Origin: Desulfarculaceae bacterium
GTDB lineage: Bacteria > Desulfobacterota > Desulfarculia > Desulfarculales > Desulfarculaceae
Assembly: GCA_021737645.1 (NCBI GenBank)
Contig: JAIPDO010000013.1
Coordinates: 1 to 64,000, forward strand
Length of the DNA: 64,000 nucleotides
Direction of reading: 5' to 3'
The notes below the pieces were generated by a model. It worked only from the letters and a program-made list of their open reading frames with translations, had not been told where the DNA came from and made no database searches. Numbering within the stretch: the first letter of the stretch is position 1; each line of letters begins with the position of its first letter. This document shows, piece by piece, positions 15,943 to 25,324 of this stretch. A program made the position numbers and the translations under genes.

Positions 15943-16883
15943 AGCCGCGCATCGCTGTAACCATGGGCGACCCCGCCGGAGTGGGGCCGGAGATAGTGGC
16001 CCGCCTGTGCGTGCATCCCCCCAGCCTGGACATGGCCGAGTTGGTGGTGGTGGGCCAACGCGAGCTGCTCAACGCCGGGGCCAAATCCTGCGGCCTGCCC
16101 GCCCCCCACGTGGAGGTGGTGGAGGTGGGCGAGGTGGCCGAAATCGTTCCCGGCCGCCCCAGCCCGCACAGCGGCAAACTGGCCGGGGCCTTTGTGGAAA
16201 AGGCCCTGGAGCTGGTGCAGGCGGGGCAGGCGGCGGCCATGGCCACCGCGCCCATCAGCAAGGAGGCCCTCAAGGCGGCGGGCTATCCCGACACCGGCCA
16301 CACCACCCTTTTGGCCCGGCGCACCGGCACCCAGCGCCCGGTGATGATGCTGGCCGGGGAGCGCCTCAAGGTGGTGCTGGTCACCATCCACAAGGCCATG
16401 CGCCAGGTGCCCGACCTGCTCACCGTGGAGGGCATCGTGCACACCGCCCAGGTCACCCACGACTCGCTGAGGCGCTACTGGGGCATCGACTCGCCGCGCC
16501 TGGCCGTCTGCGGGCTGAACCCTCACGCCGGGGAGCACGGCCTGTTCGGCGACGAGGAGTCGCGCATCATCGCCCCGGCGGTGGAAGAGCTGCGCTCCCT
16601 GGGCATCGCGGCCGAGGGCCCGCTGCCCCCGGACACCGTGTTCTGGCGGGCCACCCGCGGCCACTTCGACTCGGTGGTGTGCATGTACCATGACCAGGGG
16701 CTCATCCCCCTGAAGCTGCTGCACTTCGAGGACGGGGTCAACGTGAGCCTGGGCCTGCCCATCATCCGCACCAGCGTGGACCACGGCACGGCCTACGACC
16801 TGGCCGGCACCGGCCAGGCCAACCCGGCCTCCATGATCGCGGCGGTGAAGATGGCCGCCGAAATGGCGGGAGCGGGGGAGTAG
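15939..16883 (+). CDS. pdxA: 4-hydroxythreonine-4-phosphate dehydrogenase PdxA
   Basis: 314 aa from the ATG at 15939, which overlaps the upstream stop and begins directly with KPRIAVTMGDPAGVGPEI, the PdxA signature. Further family motifs: TAPISKEAL, GYPDTGHTTLLA (metal or substrate residues), VCGLNPHAGEHGLFG, and CMYHDQGLIPLKLL with the conserved His-Asp of the active site, then RTSVDHGTAYDLAGTG. The enzyme oxidises 4-phosphohydroxy-L-threonine with NAD in the DXP-dependent vitamin B6 pathway. A PdxA2-type role in other 4-hydroxy acids cannot be excluded, since pdxJ is not in view. Confidence 0.95.
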   Translation: MKPRIAVTMGDPAGVGPEIVARLCVHPPSLDMAELVVVGQRELLNAGAKSCGLPAPHVEVVEVGEVAEIVPGRPSPHSGKLAGAFVEKALELVQAGQAAAMATAPISKEALKAAGYPDTGHTTLLARRTGTQRPVMMLAGERLKVVLVTIHKAMRQVPDLLTVEGIVHTAQVTHDSLRRYWGIDSPRLAVCGLNPHAGEHGLFGDEESRIIAPAVEELRSLGIAAEGPLPPDTVFWRATRGHFDSVVCMYHDQGLIPLKLLHFEDGVNVSLGLPIIRTSVDHGTAYDLAGTGQANPASMIAAVKMAAEMAGAGE

Positions 16884-16921
16884 GGGCGGGAGGCGGTCCG
16901 GCTGGCAATGCTCTAGATTCG

Positions 16922-16996
16922 TGTAGGTTGGGTAGAGCGAAGCGAAACCCAACAGTCCCCTTGTCGTTGCGAGGAGCTTGGCGACGAAGCAATCTC
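16922..16996. repeat. Repeat family B copy followed by partial family C
   Basis: GTAGGTTGGGTAGAGCGAAG-CGAAACCCAACA near 16922-16952 (family B), then GTCGTTGCGAGGAGC to GAAGCAATCTC (16963-16996), a short piece resembling one end of family C. The gene-free stretch 16884-17590 holds this pair, copy 2 of family C and another family B unit; the last 250 bases before uvrA show no clear feature. Confidence 0.65.
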
Positions 16997-17045
16997 TTAA
17001 GCAAGTAGGTGGCCCGAATTATCCTCTTGCCCTTCAGCCATAGCT

Positions 17046-17247
17046 GTCATCGCGAGGAGCATCTTGGAAAAGATGCGACGTGGCGAACTTCGACTTCCCC
17101 CAGGCGGGAGGGGTTGTGGCCTGGATGGCGGTTTGGCCATGCCTCACCAACCCAGGCATGCCAAGGGAAACGGAAGTTTGCCACGGCCGGGCAGACCCAG
17201 CCGCCCTGTTCCGCCCCGCGCTTGCCACTGCTCGGCCTCGCAATGAC
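17046..17247. repeat. MITE-like repeat family C, copy 2 (inverted)
   Basis: 202 bp, the same length as copy 1, in opposite orientation: begins GTCATCGCGAGGAGCATC and ends CTCGGCCTCGCAATGAC. Internal blocks are complementary to copy 1, for example GATGCGACGTGGCGAACTTC and CAAGGGAAACGGAAGTTTGC. Confidence 0.75.
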
Positions 17248-17277
17248 AGCTATTTTTGTGATTTGGGCCGCAGGTTT

Positions 17278-17312
17278 ACGGGGTAGAGCGAAGCGAAACC
17301 CAACAATCCCCC
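17278..17312. repeat. Repeat family B copy
   Basis: CGGGGTAGAGCGAAGCGAAA followed by CCCAACAATCCCC, right after family C copy 2. The B-C pairing recurs at 16922, 29297-29700 and 42970-43134. Confidence 0.65.
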
Positions 17313-17590
17313 TGCCCATCAGCAGCACGATTTATTTAACAACAAATGTTGAGTAAATCGCCTTTATAGGCCATAATACCCCTGAGCGGCGGCGCGGCAC
17401 CCGCATCCCCCAGATGGCCGTAACCCGGTGATCTTTCTAAGGGCCACGCCCAATGGCCACCATTTACGTAAAAATTGGGGTGCGCATCCGCCTTCGCGGC
17501 CTTACCCTTTATATATTCGCCCCGCCCATGGGGAAGGCCCCGGCGGCGGCGAGTTTCTGTAATCGCAAGCAAACGGCACAGGCCTGGTAA

Positions 17591-20431
17591 ATGCTCAAAA
17601 ACATCGTGGTCCGGGGCGCCCGGCAACACAACCTGAAGAACATCGACGTCACCATCCCCCGCGACAAGCTGGTGGTGGTCACCGGCCTGTCCGGCTCGGG
17701 CAAGTCCACCCTGGCCTTTGACACCATCTATGCCGAGGGCCAGCGCCGCTACGTGGAGTCGCTCAGCGCCTATGCCCGCCAGTTTTTGGAGCGTATGGAC
17801 AAGCCGGACGTGGAGGCCATCGAGGGTCTCAGCCCGGCCATCGCCATCGAGCAGAAGACCACCTCCAAGAACCCCCGCTCCACCGTGGCCACGGTCACCG
17901 AGATATACGACTATTTGCGCCTGCTCTACGCCCGGGCCGGCACCCCCCACTGCCCCCAGTGCGGCAAGGTGATCCGCTCCCGTTCGCCCCAGGAGATCGT
18001 GGATCAGCTCATGGACCTGGGAACCGGCAGCCGCCTCACCCTGTTGGCTCCGGTGATCACCCAGCGCAAGGGCGAGCACAAGGCCGTCTTCGCCCGGCTC
18101 ATGAAGGACGGCTTCGTGCGCGGCCGGGTCGACGGGCAGCTCATCGAACTGGCCGAGGCCCCGGAGCTGGAGAAGAACAAGAAGCACAGCATAGAGGTGG
18201 TCATCGACCGCATCGTGGTCAAGGACAGCGTGGCCCGGCGGCTCACCGACAGCGTGGAGCTGGCCCTCAGGATGGGCGAGGGCCTCCTGGTGGCCTGGGT
18301 GCACGGCACCGGCGGCGAGGACGACCGCGAGGAGCTGTTCAGCGAGCGCCTGGCCTGCGACGCCTGCGGCATCAGCCTGCCCGATCTGACCCCCCAGATG
18401 TTCTCCTTCAACTCGCCCCAGGGCGCCTGCACCTCCTGCGACGGCCTGGGCACCCGGGTGTTCTTCGACCCCGAGCTGGTGGTGCCCAACCCGGCGCTGA
18501 GCCTTCGCGAGGGAGCCCTGGCCCCCTGGGCGGGCAGCGACAGCGTCTACCGCCAGCAGATCATCGACGCCCTGGCCCAGCACCTGAAATTCGACCCCTA
18601 CACCCCCTGGCAGGAATTGCCGGATCAGGTGCGCCAGGCCCTGCTCTACGGCACCGAGGGCGAGGTCTCCTTCTACCTGGAGCGTGGCGAGCGCCGCCAC
18701 TACTACAAGCGCCCCTGGGAGGGCATGATCAACCATCTGGAGCGGCGCTTTCATGAGACCACCAGCCAGGCCATGCGCGACGACCTGGGCCGCTATATGA
18801 ACTCCCAGCCCTGCACCGAGTGCGGCGGGGCGCGGCTAAAGCCCACCTCCCTGGCGGTCAAGGTCGGCGGGCTCAACATCCATCAGTTCACCAGCCAGAG
18901 CGTGCGCAAGGCTTTGGAGTTCGTGAAGGGCCTCAGCCTGGGCAAGCGCGAGGCCATCATCGCCGAAAAGGTGCTCCAGGAGATCACCCAGCGCCTGGGC
19001 TTCATGGCCGACGTGGGCCTGGACTACCTCACCCTGGAGCGCACCAGCGCCACCCTGAGCGGCGGCGAGGGCCAGCGCATCCGTTTGGCCACCCAGATCG
19101 GCTCGGCGTTGGTGGGGGTGCTCTACGTGTTGGACGAGCCCTCCATCGGCCTGCACCAGCGGGACAACCAACGCCTGCTGCGCACCCTCAAGCACATGCG
19201 CGACCTGGGCAACACCGTCTTGGTGGTGGAGCACGACGAGGACACTATCCTGGCCGCGGACACGGTGATCGACATGGGCCCCGGCGCGGGCCGCCACGGC
19301 GGGGAGGTGGTGTTCAGCGGCACCCCCAAGCAGCTTCTAAAGAGCAAGGACTCCCTCACCGGCCAGTACCTGAGCGGGAAAAAGTCCATCCCCGTGCCCG
19401 CCAAGCGCCGCAGCAACGGCCGGGGCGCGGTTGAGCTCATCGGCTGCTCCGAGCACAACCTCAAGGACATCGACGTCAAAATACCCATGGGCCTGTTCAC
19501 CTGCGTCACCGGGGTGTCCGGCTCGGGCAAGTCCAGCCTGGTCATCGACACCCTGTACCGGGCCCTGGCCCAGCGGCTCTACCGCTCCAAGGAGCGGGCC
19601 GGCGCGGTGGCCGAGATCCGCGGGTTGGAAAAGCTGGACAAGGTAATCGACATCGACCAGAGCCCCATCGGGCGCACCCCGCGCTCCAACCCGGCCACCT
19701 ACACCGGGGTGTTCACTCCCATCCGCGAGCTGTTCGCCCAGACCGCCGAGTCCCGGGCCCGGGGCTACAAGCCCGGCCGCTTCTCCTTCAACGTGCGCGG
19801 AGGCCGCTGCCCGGCCTGCGACGGCGACGGCATCATCAAGATCGAGATGCACTTTCTGCCCGACGTGTACGTGACCTGCGAGGTGTGCCACGGCGCCCGC
19901 TACAACCGCGACACCCTGGAGATCACCTACAAGGGGGCCAGCATCGCCGACGTGCTGCACATGACCTGCAACCAGGCCTTGGAGTTTTTCACCAACGTGC
20001 CGGCCATCCGCAACAAGCTGGAGACCCTGGTGGACGTGGGCCTGGGCTACATCCGCCTGGGTCAGGCGGCCACCACCCTGAGCGGCGGCGAGGCCCAGCG
20101 GGTCAAGCTGAGCCGGGAGCTGGGCAAGCGGGCCACCGGGCGCACCCTCTACATCCTGGACGAGCCCACCACCGGACTGCACTTCGACGACATAAGAAAG
20201 CTCCTGGGCGTGCTGGAGCGCCTGGTGGAGATGGGCAACACCGTGGTGGTGATCGAACACAACCTGGAGGTCATCAAGACCGCCGACCACATCATCGACC
20301 TCGGCCCCGAGGGCGGCGACAACGGCGGCCTGGTCATCGCCACCGGCACGCCGGAGGAAGTGGCCGCCAACAAGGCCTCCTACACCGGGCAGTATCTCAA
20401 AAAGGCGCTTAGCGGCGGACGCAAGGCTTGA
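17591..20431 (+). CDS. uvrA: Excinuclease ABC subunit A
   Basis: 946 aa, full UvrA length. Two ABC modules: Walker [11 protein letters not shown] near residue 34 and [10 protein letters not shown] near 640, signature LSGGEGQRI and LSGGEAQRV, and Walker [11 protein letters not shown] and [10 protein letters not shown]. Zinc-binding cysteine pairs CPQC, CDAC/CTSC and CPAC/CEVC are intact. It recognises bulky DNA lesions with UvrB in nucleotide excision repair. The ATG 17591 directly precedes the conserved [16 protein letters not shown]; the ribosome site is weak. No SOS box recognised. The glycosyltransferase begins 33 bases downstream. Confidence 0.98.
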   Translation: MLKNIVVRGARQHNLKNIDVTIPRDKLVVVTGLSGSGKSTLAFDTIYAEGQRRYVESLSAYARQFLERMDKPDVEAIEGLSPAIAIEQKTTSKNPRSTVATVTEIYDYLRLLYARAGTPHCPQCGKVIRSRSPQEIVDQLMDLGTGSRLTLLAPVITQRKGEHKAVFARLMKDGFVRGRVDGQLIELAEAPELEKNKKHSIEVVIDRIVVKDSVARRLTDSVELALRMGEGLLVAWVHGTGGEDDREELFSERLACDACGISLPDLTPQMFSFNSPQGACTSCDGLGTRVFFDPELVVPNPALSLREGALAPWAGSDSVYRQQIIDALAQHLKFDPYTPWQELPDQVRQALLYGTEGEVSFYLERGERRHYYKRPWEGMINHLERRFHETTSQAMRDDLGRYMNSQPCTECGGARLKPTSLAVKVGGLNIHQFTSQSVRKALEFVKGLSLGKREAIIAEKVLQEITQRLGFMADVGLDYLTLERTSATLSGGEGQRIRLATQIGSALVGVLYVLDEPSIGLHQRDNQRLLRTLKHMRDLGNTVLVVEHDEDTILAADTVIDMGPGAGRHGGEVVFSGTPKQLLKSKDSLTGQYLSGKKSIPVPAKRRSNGRGAVELIGCSEHNLKDIDVKIPMGLFTCVTGVSGSGKSSLVIDTLYRALAQRLYRSKERAGAVAEIRGLEKLDKVIDIDQSPIGRTPRSNPATYTGVFTPIRELFAQTAESRARGYKPGRFSFNVRGGRCPACDGDGIIKIEMHFLPDVYVTCEVCHGARYNRDTLEITYKGASIADVLHMTCNQALEFFTNVPAIRNKLETLVDVGLGYIRLGQAATTLSGGEAQRVKLSRELGKRATGRTLYILDEPTTGLHFDDIRKLLGVLERLVEMGNTVVVIEHNLEVIKTADHIIDLGPEGGDNGGLVIATGTPEEVAANKASYTGQYLKKALSGGRKA

Positions 20432-20464
20432 CAGAACCGCGCCGGCGGGGCTTACTGAGGCTTT

Positions 20465-21196
20465 GTGGTCAACCTTAAGCCAGGCCCGCCCATGCCCCTC
20501 TTCAGCATCTTCATACCGGTCTACAACGAGCAGGCCATCCTGGTGGGCAACACCCACCGGCTTTGCACCTTTCTGGACGGCCTGGGCCTGAGCTACGAGA
20601 TAATCATCGGCAGCAACGGCAGCAGCGACCGCACCGAGGAGCTGGGCTGGGAGCTGGCCGCCGACGTGCCCCAGGTGCGCTTTTTTCACCTGCCGATGAA
20701 AGGCCCGGGCTACGCCTTTGCCCACGCGCTCAGCCTGTTCAAGGGCCGCTACCTCATCACCCTGGACATGGACATGGCCGTGGAGCTGGAGTTCGTGCCC
20801 CAGGCCTTGGAGCTGCTGGAGCGCTACCAGGTGGTGGTGGGCTCCAAGCGCCAGGGCCGCCAGGAGCGTAGCGCCACCCGCATCCTGGGCAGCGGCCTGT
20901 TCATCACCGCCGCCCGGGTGCTCCTGGGCCTGCCGTTCGAGGACTTCAGCCTGGGGGCCAAGGCCTTCAGCCGCGAGGTGCTGAGGCGCTTTGCCAATGC
21001 GGTGGACAACCACACCAGCTACACCACCAACCTTATGTTCTGCGCCCGCCGGGCCCATATGCCCATGGTGGAGGTGGCCGTGCTGTGCTCCGACCGCCGG
21101 GCCAGCCGCTTCAACCTGGGCCACGAGGCGGCCTACCGCCTGGCCTGGGTCATGAAGCTGTTCGTGCTGGGACGGTTGCTGAGGCGTTTTCCGTAA
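20465..21196 (+). CDS. Family 2 glycosyltransferase
   Basis: 243 aa from GTG 20465 (GAGG five bases upstream) or 234 aa from ATG 20492. GT-A fold motifs: FSIFIPVYNEQ, then EIIIGSNGSSDRTEE, the DxD-like LDMDMAVELEF, and VVGSKRQGRQERS typical of polyprenyl-phosphate glycosyltransferases (DPM1-like), with GAKAFSREVL near the end. No C-terminal membrane helices, so it is likely cytoplasmic, transferring a sugar to a lipid or glycan acceptor. Follows uvrA closely and may be read through from it. Confidence 0.88.
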   Translation: MVNLKPGPPMPLFSIFIPVYNEQAILVGNTHRLCTFLDGLGLSYEIIIGSNGSSDRTEELGWELAADVPQVRFFHLPMKGPGYAFAHALSLFKGRYLITLDMDMAVELEFVPQALELLERYQVVVGSKRQGRQERSATRILGSGLFITAARVLLGLPFEDFSLGAKAFSREVLRRFANAVDNHTSYTTNLMFCARRAHMPMVEVAVLCSDRRASRFNLGHEAAYRLAWVMKLFVLGRLLRRFP

Positions 21197-21293
21197 TTTT
21201 TCAAAGGCTTGACAATCTCCTGTCTTTGGTGGCACGTTAGCTAAGATTCACTCCTGAGATAAATCAGCGGAAAATCTAATTGGGTCATGATTG

Positions 21294-21321
21294 CCCGGCC
21301 TGCCCGCATGGGGTGGCCGGG
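21294..21321. promoter_or_regulatory. Hairpin in the leader of the SIR2-PIN gene
   Basis: CCCGGCC (21294-21300) pairs with GGCCGGG (21315-21321), loop of 14, ending ten bases before the GGAG ribosome site. A TTGACA box lies at 21209-21214 but no convincing -10 follows. The hairpin could be a leftover terminator of the upstream gene or a translation control; role unknown. Confidence 0.35.
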
Positions 21322-21341
21322 TATTTGATTGGAGTTGCCCA

Positions 21342-23945
21342 ATGGGTGATAACTTAACAGAAACTCTAAGGAATTTTTTTGATAGAGACAACCCCTGCCT
21401 ATTCGCAGGTGCAGGGCTGTCCGCTCGGGCAAATCTGCCAACATGGGGCGATTTTCTAGATGAACTCGCGTCTCTCGCAGGAAGGTATGATGGGGACACA
21501 TCATTAATTATGCGGAAAAGAATCGAAGGTAAAGATTTTCTTCGAGCAGCTGATTACTATATGCTTTGTGACTTAATTCCGAAAAACATAAAGTTTAACA
21601 TTATAACAACCGCTTTACTTGAAAATGAAAAATACGATATAAACCCATTGAAATATTTAGTACGCCTTCCTTTTTGTTGCAATATTACTACTAATTACGA
21701 TAGGGTTCTTCATGACTCAAATGATCAATTGCCAATCAAAATAAAAAAGGAAAGAAGAGGTGATCGCGCTCCTTTTTACGTAGAATTAGATGACGCTTCG
21801 CTAGAAAAAGCCATATATTGGCCCCATTTTTTTATTGCTAGAGTCCACGGTAGAGCAGAAATACCTGACAAAATAGTTTTGTCATCTAGAAGCTACGAGG
21901 ACCTAGAAAAAAATCAAATTTACAAAGATTTCTTAACGAATATATTTAAAAATTACAGTTGCTTGTTTTTAGGATATTCGTTTTTAGATCCGGCCATTAA
22001 TTCTATTCTTGACCATTTATCCAAAGTACTTCCACAACCATTTCCTGCTAATCACCTTGCTCTACTGCCTAAAGACGTTGATACTAAGCTACATAAATAT
22101 CTAGCTGACCGTAACATTGAAACTGTTTTTTATGAGGGGACAAATAACCACCGAGAGCTTTGGGAGGCGATCAAATACGTGGCAAACGAAACCACGCTCG
22201 AAAGTCGCCACGAAACGATTACAATGGAGTTTGTTTCTGGGCTTAACCATTTTTTGGCAAGCTGTTATGCACGGGTAAAAATGGATGAAGGGAAAACTCA
22301 GCCACTGAAAGAAATGATAACTCAAGGGATAATTGCTGAAGGGATCAAACAGGCGAAAGCCGAAGGTATAACCGCGTCTGATTTATGTAAAAATTTAAAA
22401 CCGTTTTTGTCAATGGATGATGATACGTTATCTGAGGTCGTCACCTCAGCTCTCGATGCTCTTTCAAAAAAAGGTTTTTGCAAAGAGTCACAGGGGAAAA
22501 TATTTTGTCAGGAAAATAGCACAGTTGTATACGACAGTGCCATGAACACGTTGGTTGAAGGGGTTGTTAATCGATTAAAGGTTAGAGAAAACGTAGAGGC
22601 AGATGATTCCCTGATAAAATCTATTGATGATATTTTAAATCGGGTGTTCATATCTAGAGGATGGGATTTGGGGGCACATTTCGCAGGAAATCAAGAAGCA
22701 GCAGCATTCGAAGCTTGGCCCAAAGTGTACTCTTATGTAAAGTCCTGTACAGACAATATGTTAAATTCTCGTGAAGAGGCCGTTGCTAGTTGTATTTATG
22801 AGTTGTTGCGCTTTCCCGACGAAGACGAAGCGCTTCTTTTATCTGACATGGGTCGAACTGCATTCGGAATTACATTAATTCTGAAAAATCCATACTCTGC
22901 TACAGACAAGTCTTTACTACTTCCAAATTCAATTTATTTTGATTCAAATGTCTTGATGCCTGCAATATTACCATCTCATCCTTTACACGATGTATATAAG
23001 GCTACTATTGATAGGATATTACAGGCCAAAAAAAGAGCAAATTCTGATGTATTATTATGTGTAGCAGTACCTTTTCTTAATGAAATTATTTCTCACAAAA
23101 AAATTGCAGAAAAAGAAATTCACGATCAAGGATTGCAAGACCCTGAAAAAATGAAAAAGACTATTATAATGTTTGGGGCTGAAAACACTAATGTATTTGT
23201 CAGCGCGTATGCTGCCGTGATAGGTAGGCTCGAGAAGAATATTACATTTAGAAAATATCTATCCGAATATGCGCCTTATGGCTCTATTGACAGTTTAGCT
23301 AGCTATTTAGATGAAAGAGGATTCACCATTGATAGTTTAGTGCTAAAGTCAGGGCATGAAAGCATATTAAATACAAAAATATTCAATACTCTCCTTTCTT
23401 CCTATGAAAATAATTATAAAAAAGCGAAATATTTTTACAAGAAACAGCCAGTCTTGGTTGAACATGAAGCTCTTCAAATTACGAGGATAATTTTAGATAA
23501 GGAACAGAATAAGAATTCGCTTTTTGTTACCGCAGATCGGCAATTAATTTCACTATGTTCTGGTCCTGTTCTTGGGCAAGCTAGTAATAATTTAGTTTCT
23601 AATTTAGGGCTTGTTCAAATCGTCGACCTCGTTTTGGGAGTTGGCGCGGCTTCGGATGGTTTAAACCGTTTATTTTGGGGCCTAGAATACTCCAACAATA
23701 AAATAATGATTAAAAACTATCTTATTAATTTGGCTTTACAACACTATGATGATGCTAAAGCGATGGCGATGCATGAAGTCGTAGATGAGATAGCCGAAGA
23801 TGCAGCTTTTGATGCGGAAGAGCAAAAAATAAATTTTAGTCCAAGAACGCCAGAATCACGCCAGCGATCTCTTGCTTTTATGGATAGGTACGAAAAGAAA
23901 TTTTATCGCAAAATGTCTGAAGTGATTAAGGAACGTGAAGGTTAA
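21342..23945 (+). CDS. SIR2-like NADase domain fused to a PIN nuclease domain; candidate anti-phage protein
   Basis: 867 aa from ATG 21342 (GGAG seven bases upstream). N-terminal SIR2-like domain: NPCLFAGAGLSARANLP with GAGLS at 23-27, NITTNYDRVLHDS with Asn118/Asp120, and ARVHGRAEIPDKIVLS with His169, the residues used for NAD cleavage in SIR2 effectors. The middle about 290-500 is helical and unassigned. C-terminal PIN-like domain: YFDSNVLMPAIL (Asp534), FLNEIIS (Glu581), LFVTADRQLISL (Asp732), the spaced acidic residues of PIN RNases. The gene is far richer in A and T than its neighbours and uses different codons, suggesting recent acquisition. SIR2 effectors deplete NAD upon phage infection; a PIN nuclease in the same chain would be a second toxic activity or a sensor. 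Function is inferred. Confidence 0.8.
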   Translation: MGDNLTETLRNFFDRDNPCLFAGAGLSARANLPTWGDFLDELASLAGRYDGDTSLIMRKRIEGKDFLRAADYYMLCDLIPKNIKFNIITTALLENEKYDINPLKYLVRLPFCCNITTNYDRVLHDSNDQLPIKIKKERRGDRAPFYVELDDASLEKAIYWPHFFIARVHGRAEIPDKIVLSSRSYEDLEKNQIYKDFLTNIFKNYSCLFLGYSFLDPAINSILDHLSKVLPQPFPANHLALLPKDVDTKLHKYLADRNIETVFYEGTNNHRELWEAIKYVANETTLESRHETITMEFVSGLNHFLASCYARVKMDEGKTQPLKEMITQGIIAEGIKQAKAEGITASDLCKNLKPFLSMDDDTLSEVVTSALDALSKKGFCKESQGKIFCQENSTVVYDSAMNTLVEGVVNRLKVRENVEADDSLIKSIDDILNRVFISRGWDLGAHFAGNQEAAAFEAWPKVYSYVKSCTDNMLNSREEAVASCIYELLRFPDEDEALLLSDMGRTAFGITLILKNPYSATDKSLLLPNSIYFDSNVLMPAILPSHPLHDVYKATIDRILQAKKRANSDVLLCVAVPFLNEIISHKKIAEKEIHDQGLQDPEKMKKTIIMFGAENTNVFVSAYAAVIGRLEKNITFRKYLSEYAPYGSIDSLASYLDERGFTIDSLVLKSGHESILNTKIFNTLLSSYENNYKKAKYFYKKQPVLVEHEALQITRIILDKEQNKNSLFVTADRQLISLCSGPVLGQASNNLVSNLGLVQIVDLVLGVGAASDGLNRLFWGLEYSNNKIMIKNYLINLALQHYDDAKAMAMHEVVDEIAEDAAFDAEEQKINFSPRTPESRQRSLAFMDRYEKKFYRKMSEVIKEREG

Positions 23946-23979
23946 ATACACTTAACTTTTTCGTAATATTAAAATCATA

Positions 23980-24120
23980 ACCGAAATCCCTCCCCCCTCC
24001 GCCCGCGCCATCTCGCACCGCCCCCCTCGTAGCCGTACGGCGTCAGCTGCCCTTCGCCCTTCCAACGCACACACCACCACACCAACGCCCCACACGGCGC
24101 TGACACACATCCAAATCTAA
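23980..24120. other. C-rich low-complexity tract after the SIR2-PIN gene
   Basis: Strand-asymmetric, cytosine-rich sequence (CCCTCCCCCCTCCGCCCGCG; repeated CACACCACCAC and CCAACGCCCC) between the AT-rich gene and rex. No gene or terminator seen in it. A similar C-run follows the other AT-rich gene at 30515-30555. Confidence 0.5.
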
Positions 24121-24155
24121 TTTCGGCTTAGTTACTTAGGCGGCGGCCCGCCGAC

Positions 24156-24785
24156 TTACCCCGTGGTCAGGAAGTAGGCCAGGTTGTCCAGTTTCACCGA
24201 GAAGTCCACGTTCTCCACCTTGACGCCCTCAGGCGCCTGGATCTGGGTGGGCGCGAAGTTGAGGATGGCCTTTACCCCGGCGTCAACCAGGCGGTTGGCG
24301 ATGTCCTGGGCGAAATCGGCCGGGGTGCAGATGACCCCCATCTCCACCTGCTTTTCGCGGCAAATGGCGTGCATCTCGTTGGGCGGGTTGATCAATAGGC
24401 CGGTGACCAGCTTGCGGCCTATCTTCATGGGGTCGGCGTCAAAGGCGGCCACGAAGCGGTAGCCTTGGCGGGTGAAGTTCTCGTGAGCCACCAGGGCGCA
24501 ACCCAGGTTGCCCACTCCCACGATGGCCAGCTTCCATTCCCGGTGCAGGCCCAGGATCTTTTTGACGTCGAACAGAAGCTCCTTGACGTAGTATCCCACC
24601 CCCCGCACGCCGAACTGCCCGAAATAGGCAAGGTCCTTGCGTATTTGCGCTGGGTTCACCCCGCACAGCTCGGCCAGCTTCTTGCTGGACACCACGGTCA
24701 CCTGCTCCTTGATCAAGGTCTCCAGGGCGCGGGTGTATAGCGATAGGCGGGTGATGGTGGCGGCTGGGATCTTCAGGAACTTCAT
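24156..24785 (-). CDS. rex: Redox-sensing transcriptional repressor Rex
   Basis: 209 aa, normal Rex length. N-terminal winged helix (TITRLSLYTRALETL; SSKKLAELCGVNPAQIRKDLAYFGQFG is the recognition region) and Rossmann NAD(H) domain (LAIVGVGNLGCALVAH, then FVAAFDADPMKIG). C-terminal swapped helix ends VDFSVKLDNLAYFLTT. Rex leaves its operators when NADH/NAD rises and controls fermentation and respiration genes. ATG 24785 follows a weak AAGATT-type site. It is downstream of the F0 ATP synthase genes but separated by a strong terminator, so it is probably transcribed on its own. Confidence 0.96.
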   Translation of the reverse strand: MKFLKIPAATITRLSLYTRALETLIKEQVTVVSSKKLAELCGVNPAQIRKDLAYFGQFGVRGVGYYVKELLFDVKKILGLHREWKLAIVGVGNLGCALVAHENFTRQGYRFVAAFDADPMKIGRKLVTGLLINPPNEMHAICREKQVEMGVICTPADFAQDIANRLVDAGVKAILNFAPTQIQAPEGVKVENVDFSVKLDNLAYFLTTG

Positions 24786-24829
24786 GGCAACGCCAATCTT
24801 ATTGTGATTAGAGGCACATGCGTGCTTCT

Positions 24830-24862
24830 AAAAAAGGCCGGGCCCCTGGTGGGACCCGGCCC
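24830..24862 (-). terminator. Intrinsic terminator after atpE
   Basis: GGCCGGGCCCC (24836-24846) pairs with GGGACCCGGCC (24851-24861) with one mismatch, loop TGGT; on the minus strand it runs into a T-tract (24835-24830). Confidence 0.85.
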
Positions 24863-24874
24863 GGCAGACGCTGT

Positions 24875-25243
24875 CTAGCCCATGCCCAGGAACTTGGCCA
24901 CGGGAGCGGCCATGGGGTAGGCGTAAAGCAGGATGAGGCTGATAACCAGGGCATAAATACAAAGGGACTCAACCATGGCCAAGCCGATAAGCATGGTCAC
25001 GGTGATCTTGCCACTGGCCTCGGGGTTGCGGGCGGTGCCCTCAACGGCGCCCTTGATGGCGATGCCCTGGCCGATGCCGGTACCGAAGGCCGCGATGCCG
25101 ATGCCGAAGCCGGCGGCGGTCACGGTGGCGGCGAACAACTTGGCGGCCTCAGCCATGGCGCCGGCGTCGGCGGCCATCGCCACGGCGGCCAGGCCCAAGG
25201 TAAACAGGCCGGTCAGCCCCGCGATCAAAGAAAACTTCTTCAT
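24875..25243 (-). CDS. atpE: ATP synthase F0 subunit c with N-terminal extension
   Basis: 122 aa, longer than the usual 70-90 because of an N-terminal signal-like segment ([21 protein letters not shown]) before the two-helix hairpin. Helix 1 has [16 protein letters not shown] (Gln59), the loop RNPEASGK, and helix 2 [14 protein letters not shown] with the ion-binding Glu92, Ser93 and Tyr97. Gln-Glu-Ser-Tyr is the ligand set of Na+-binding rings; see findings. Forms the rotating ring in the inner membrane. Last gene of atpZ-atpI-atpB-atpE; RBS GAGGAGCTTG-like before ATG 25243. Confidence 0.95.
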   Translation of the reverse strand: MKKFSLIAGLTGLFTLGLAAVAMAADAGAMAEAAKLFAATVTAAGFGIGIAAFGTGIGQGIAIKGAVEGTARNPEASGKITVTMLIGLAMVESLCIYALVISLILLYAYPMAAPVAKFLGMG

Positions 25244-25324
25244 AACAAGCTCCTCAAACTAACGGTTAATGCCTTCTTCCTTATATGGGTGCCTTCTTCC
25301 CAATAGGGAAAACTTCTTTCGTTC

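Noticed and set aside
21241..21504. Short minus-strand frame overlapping the 5' end of the SIR2-PIN gene, as a possible antitoxin
   Set aside because: No ribosome site and no recognisable fold; its overlap with the conserved SIR2 motif explains it as a shadow.
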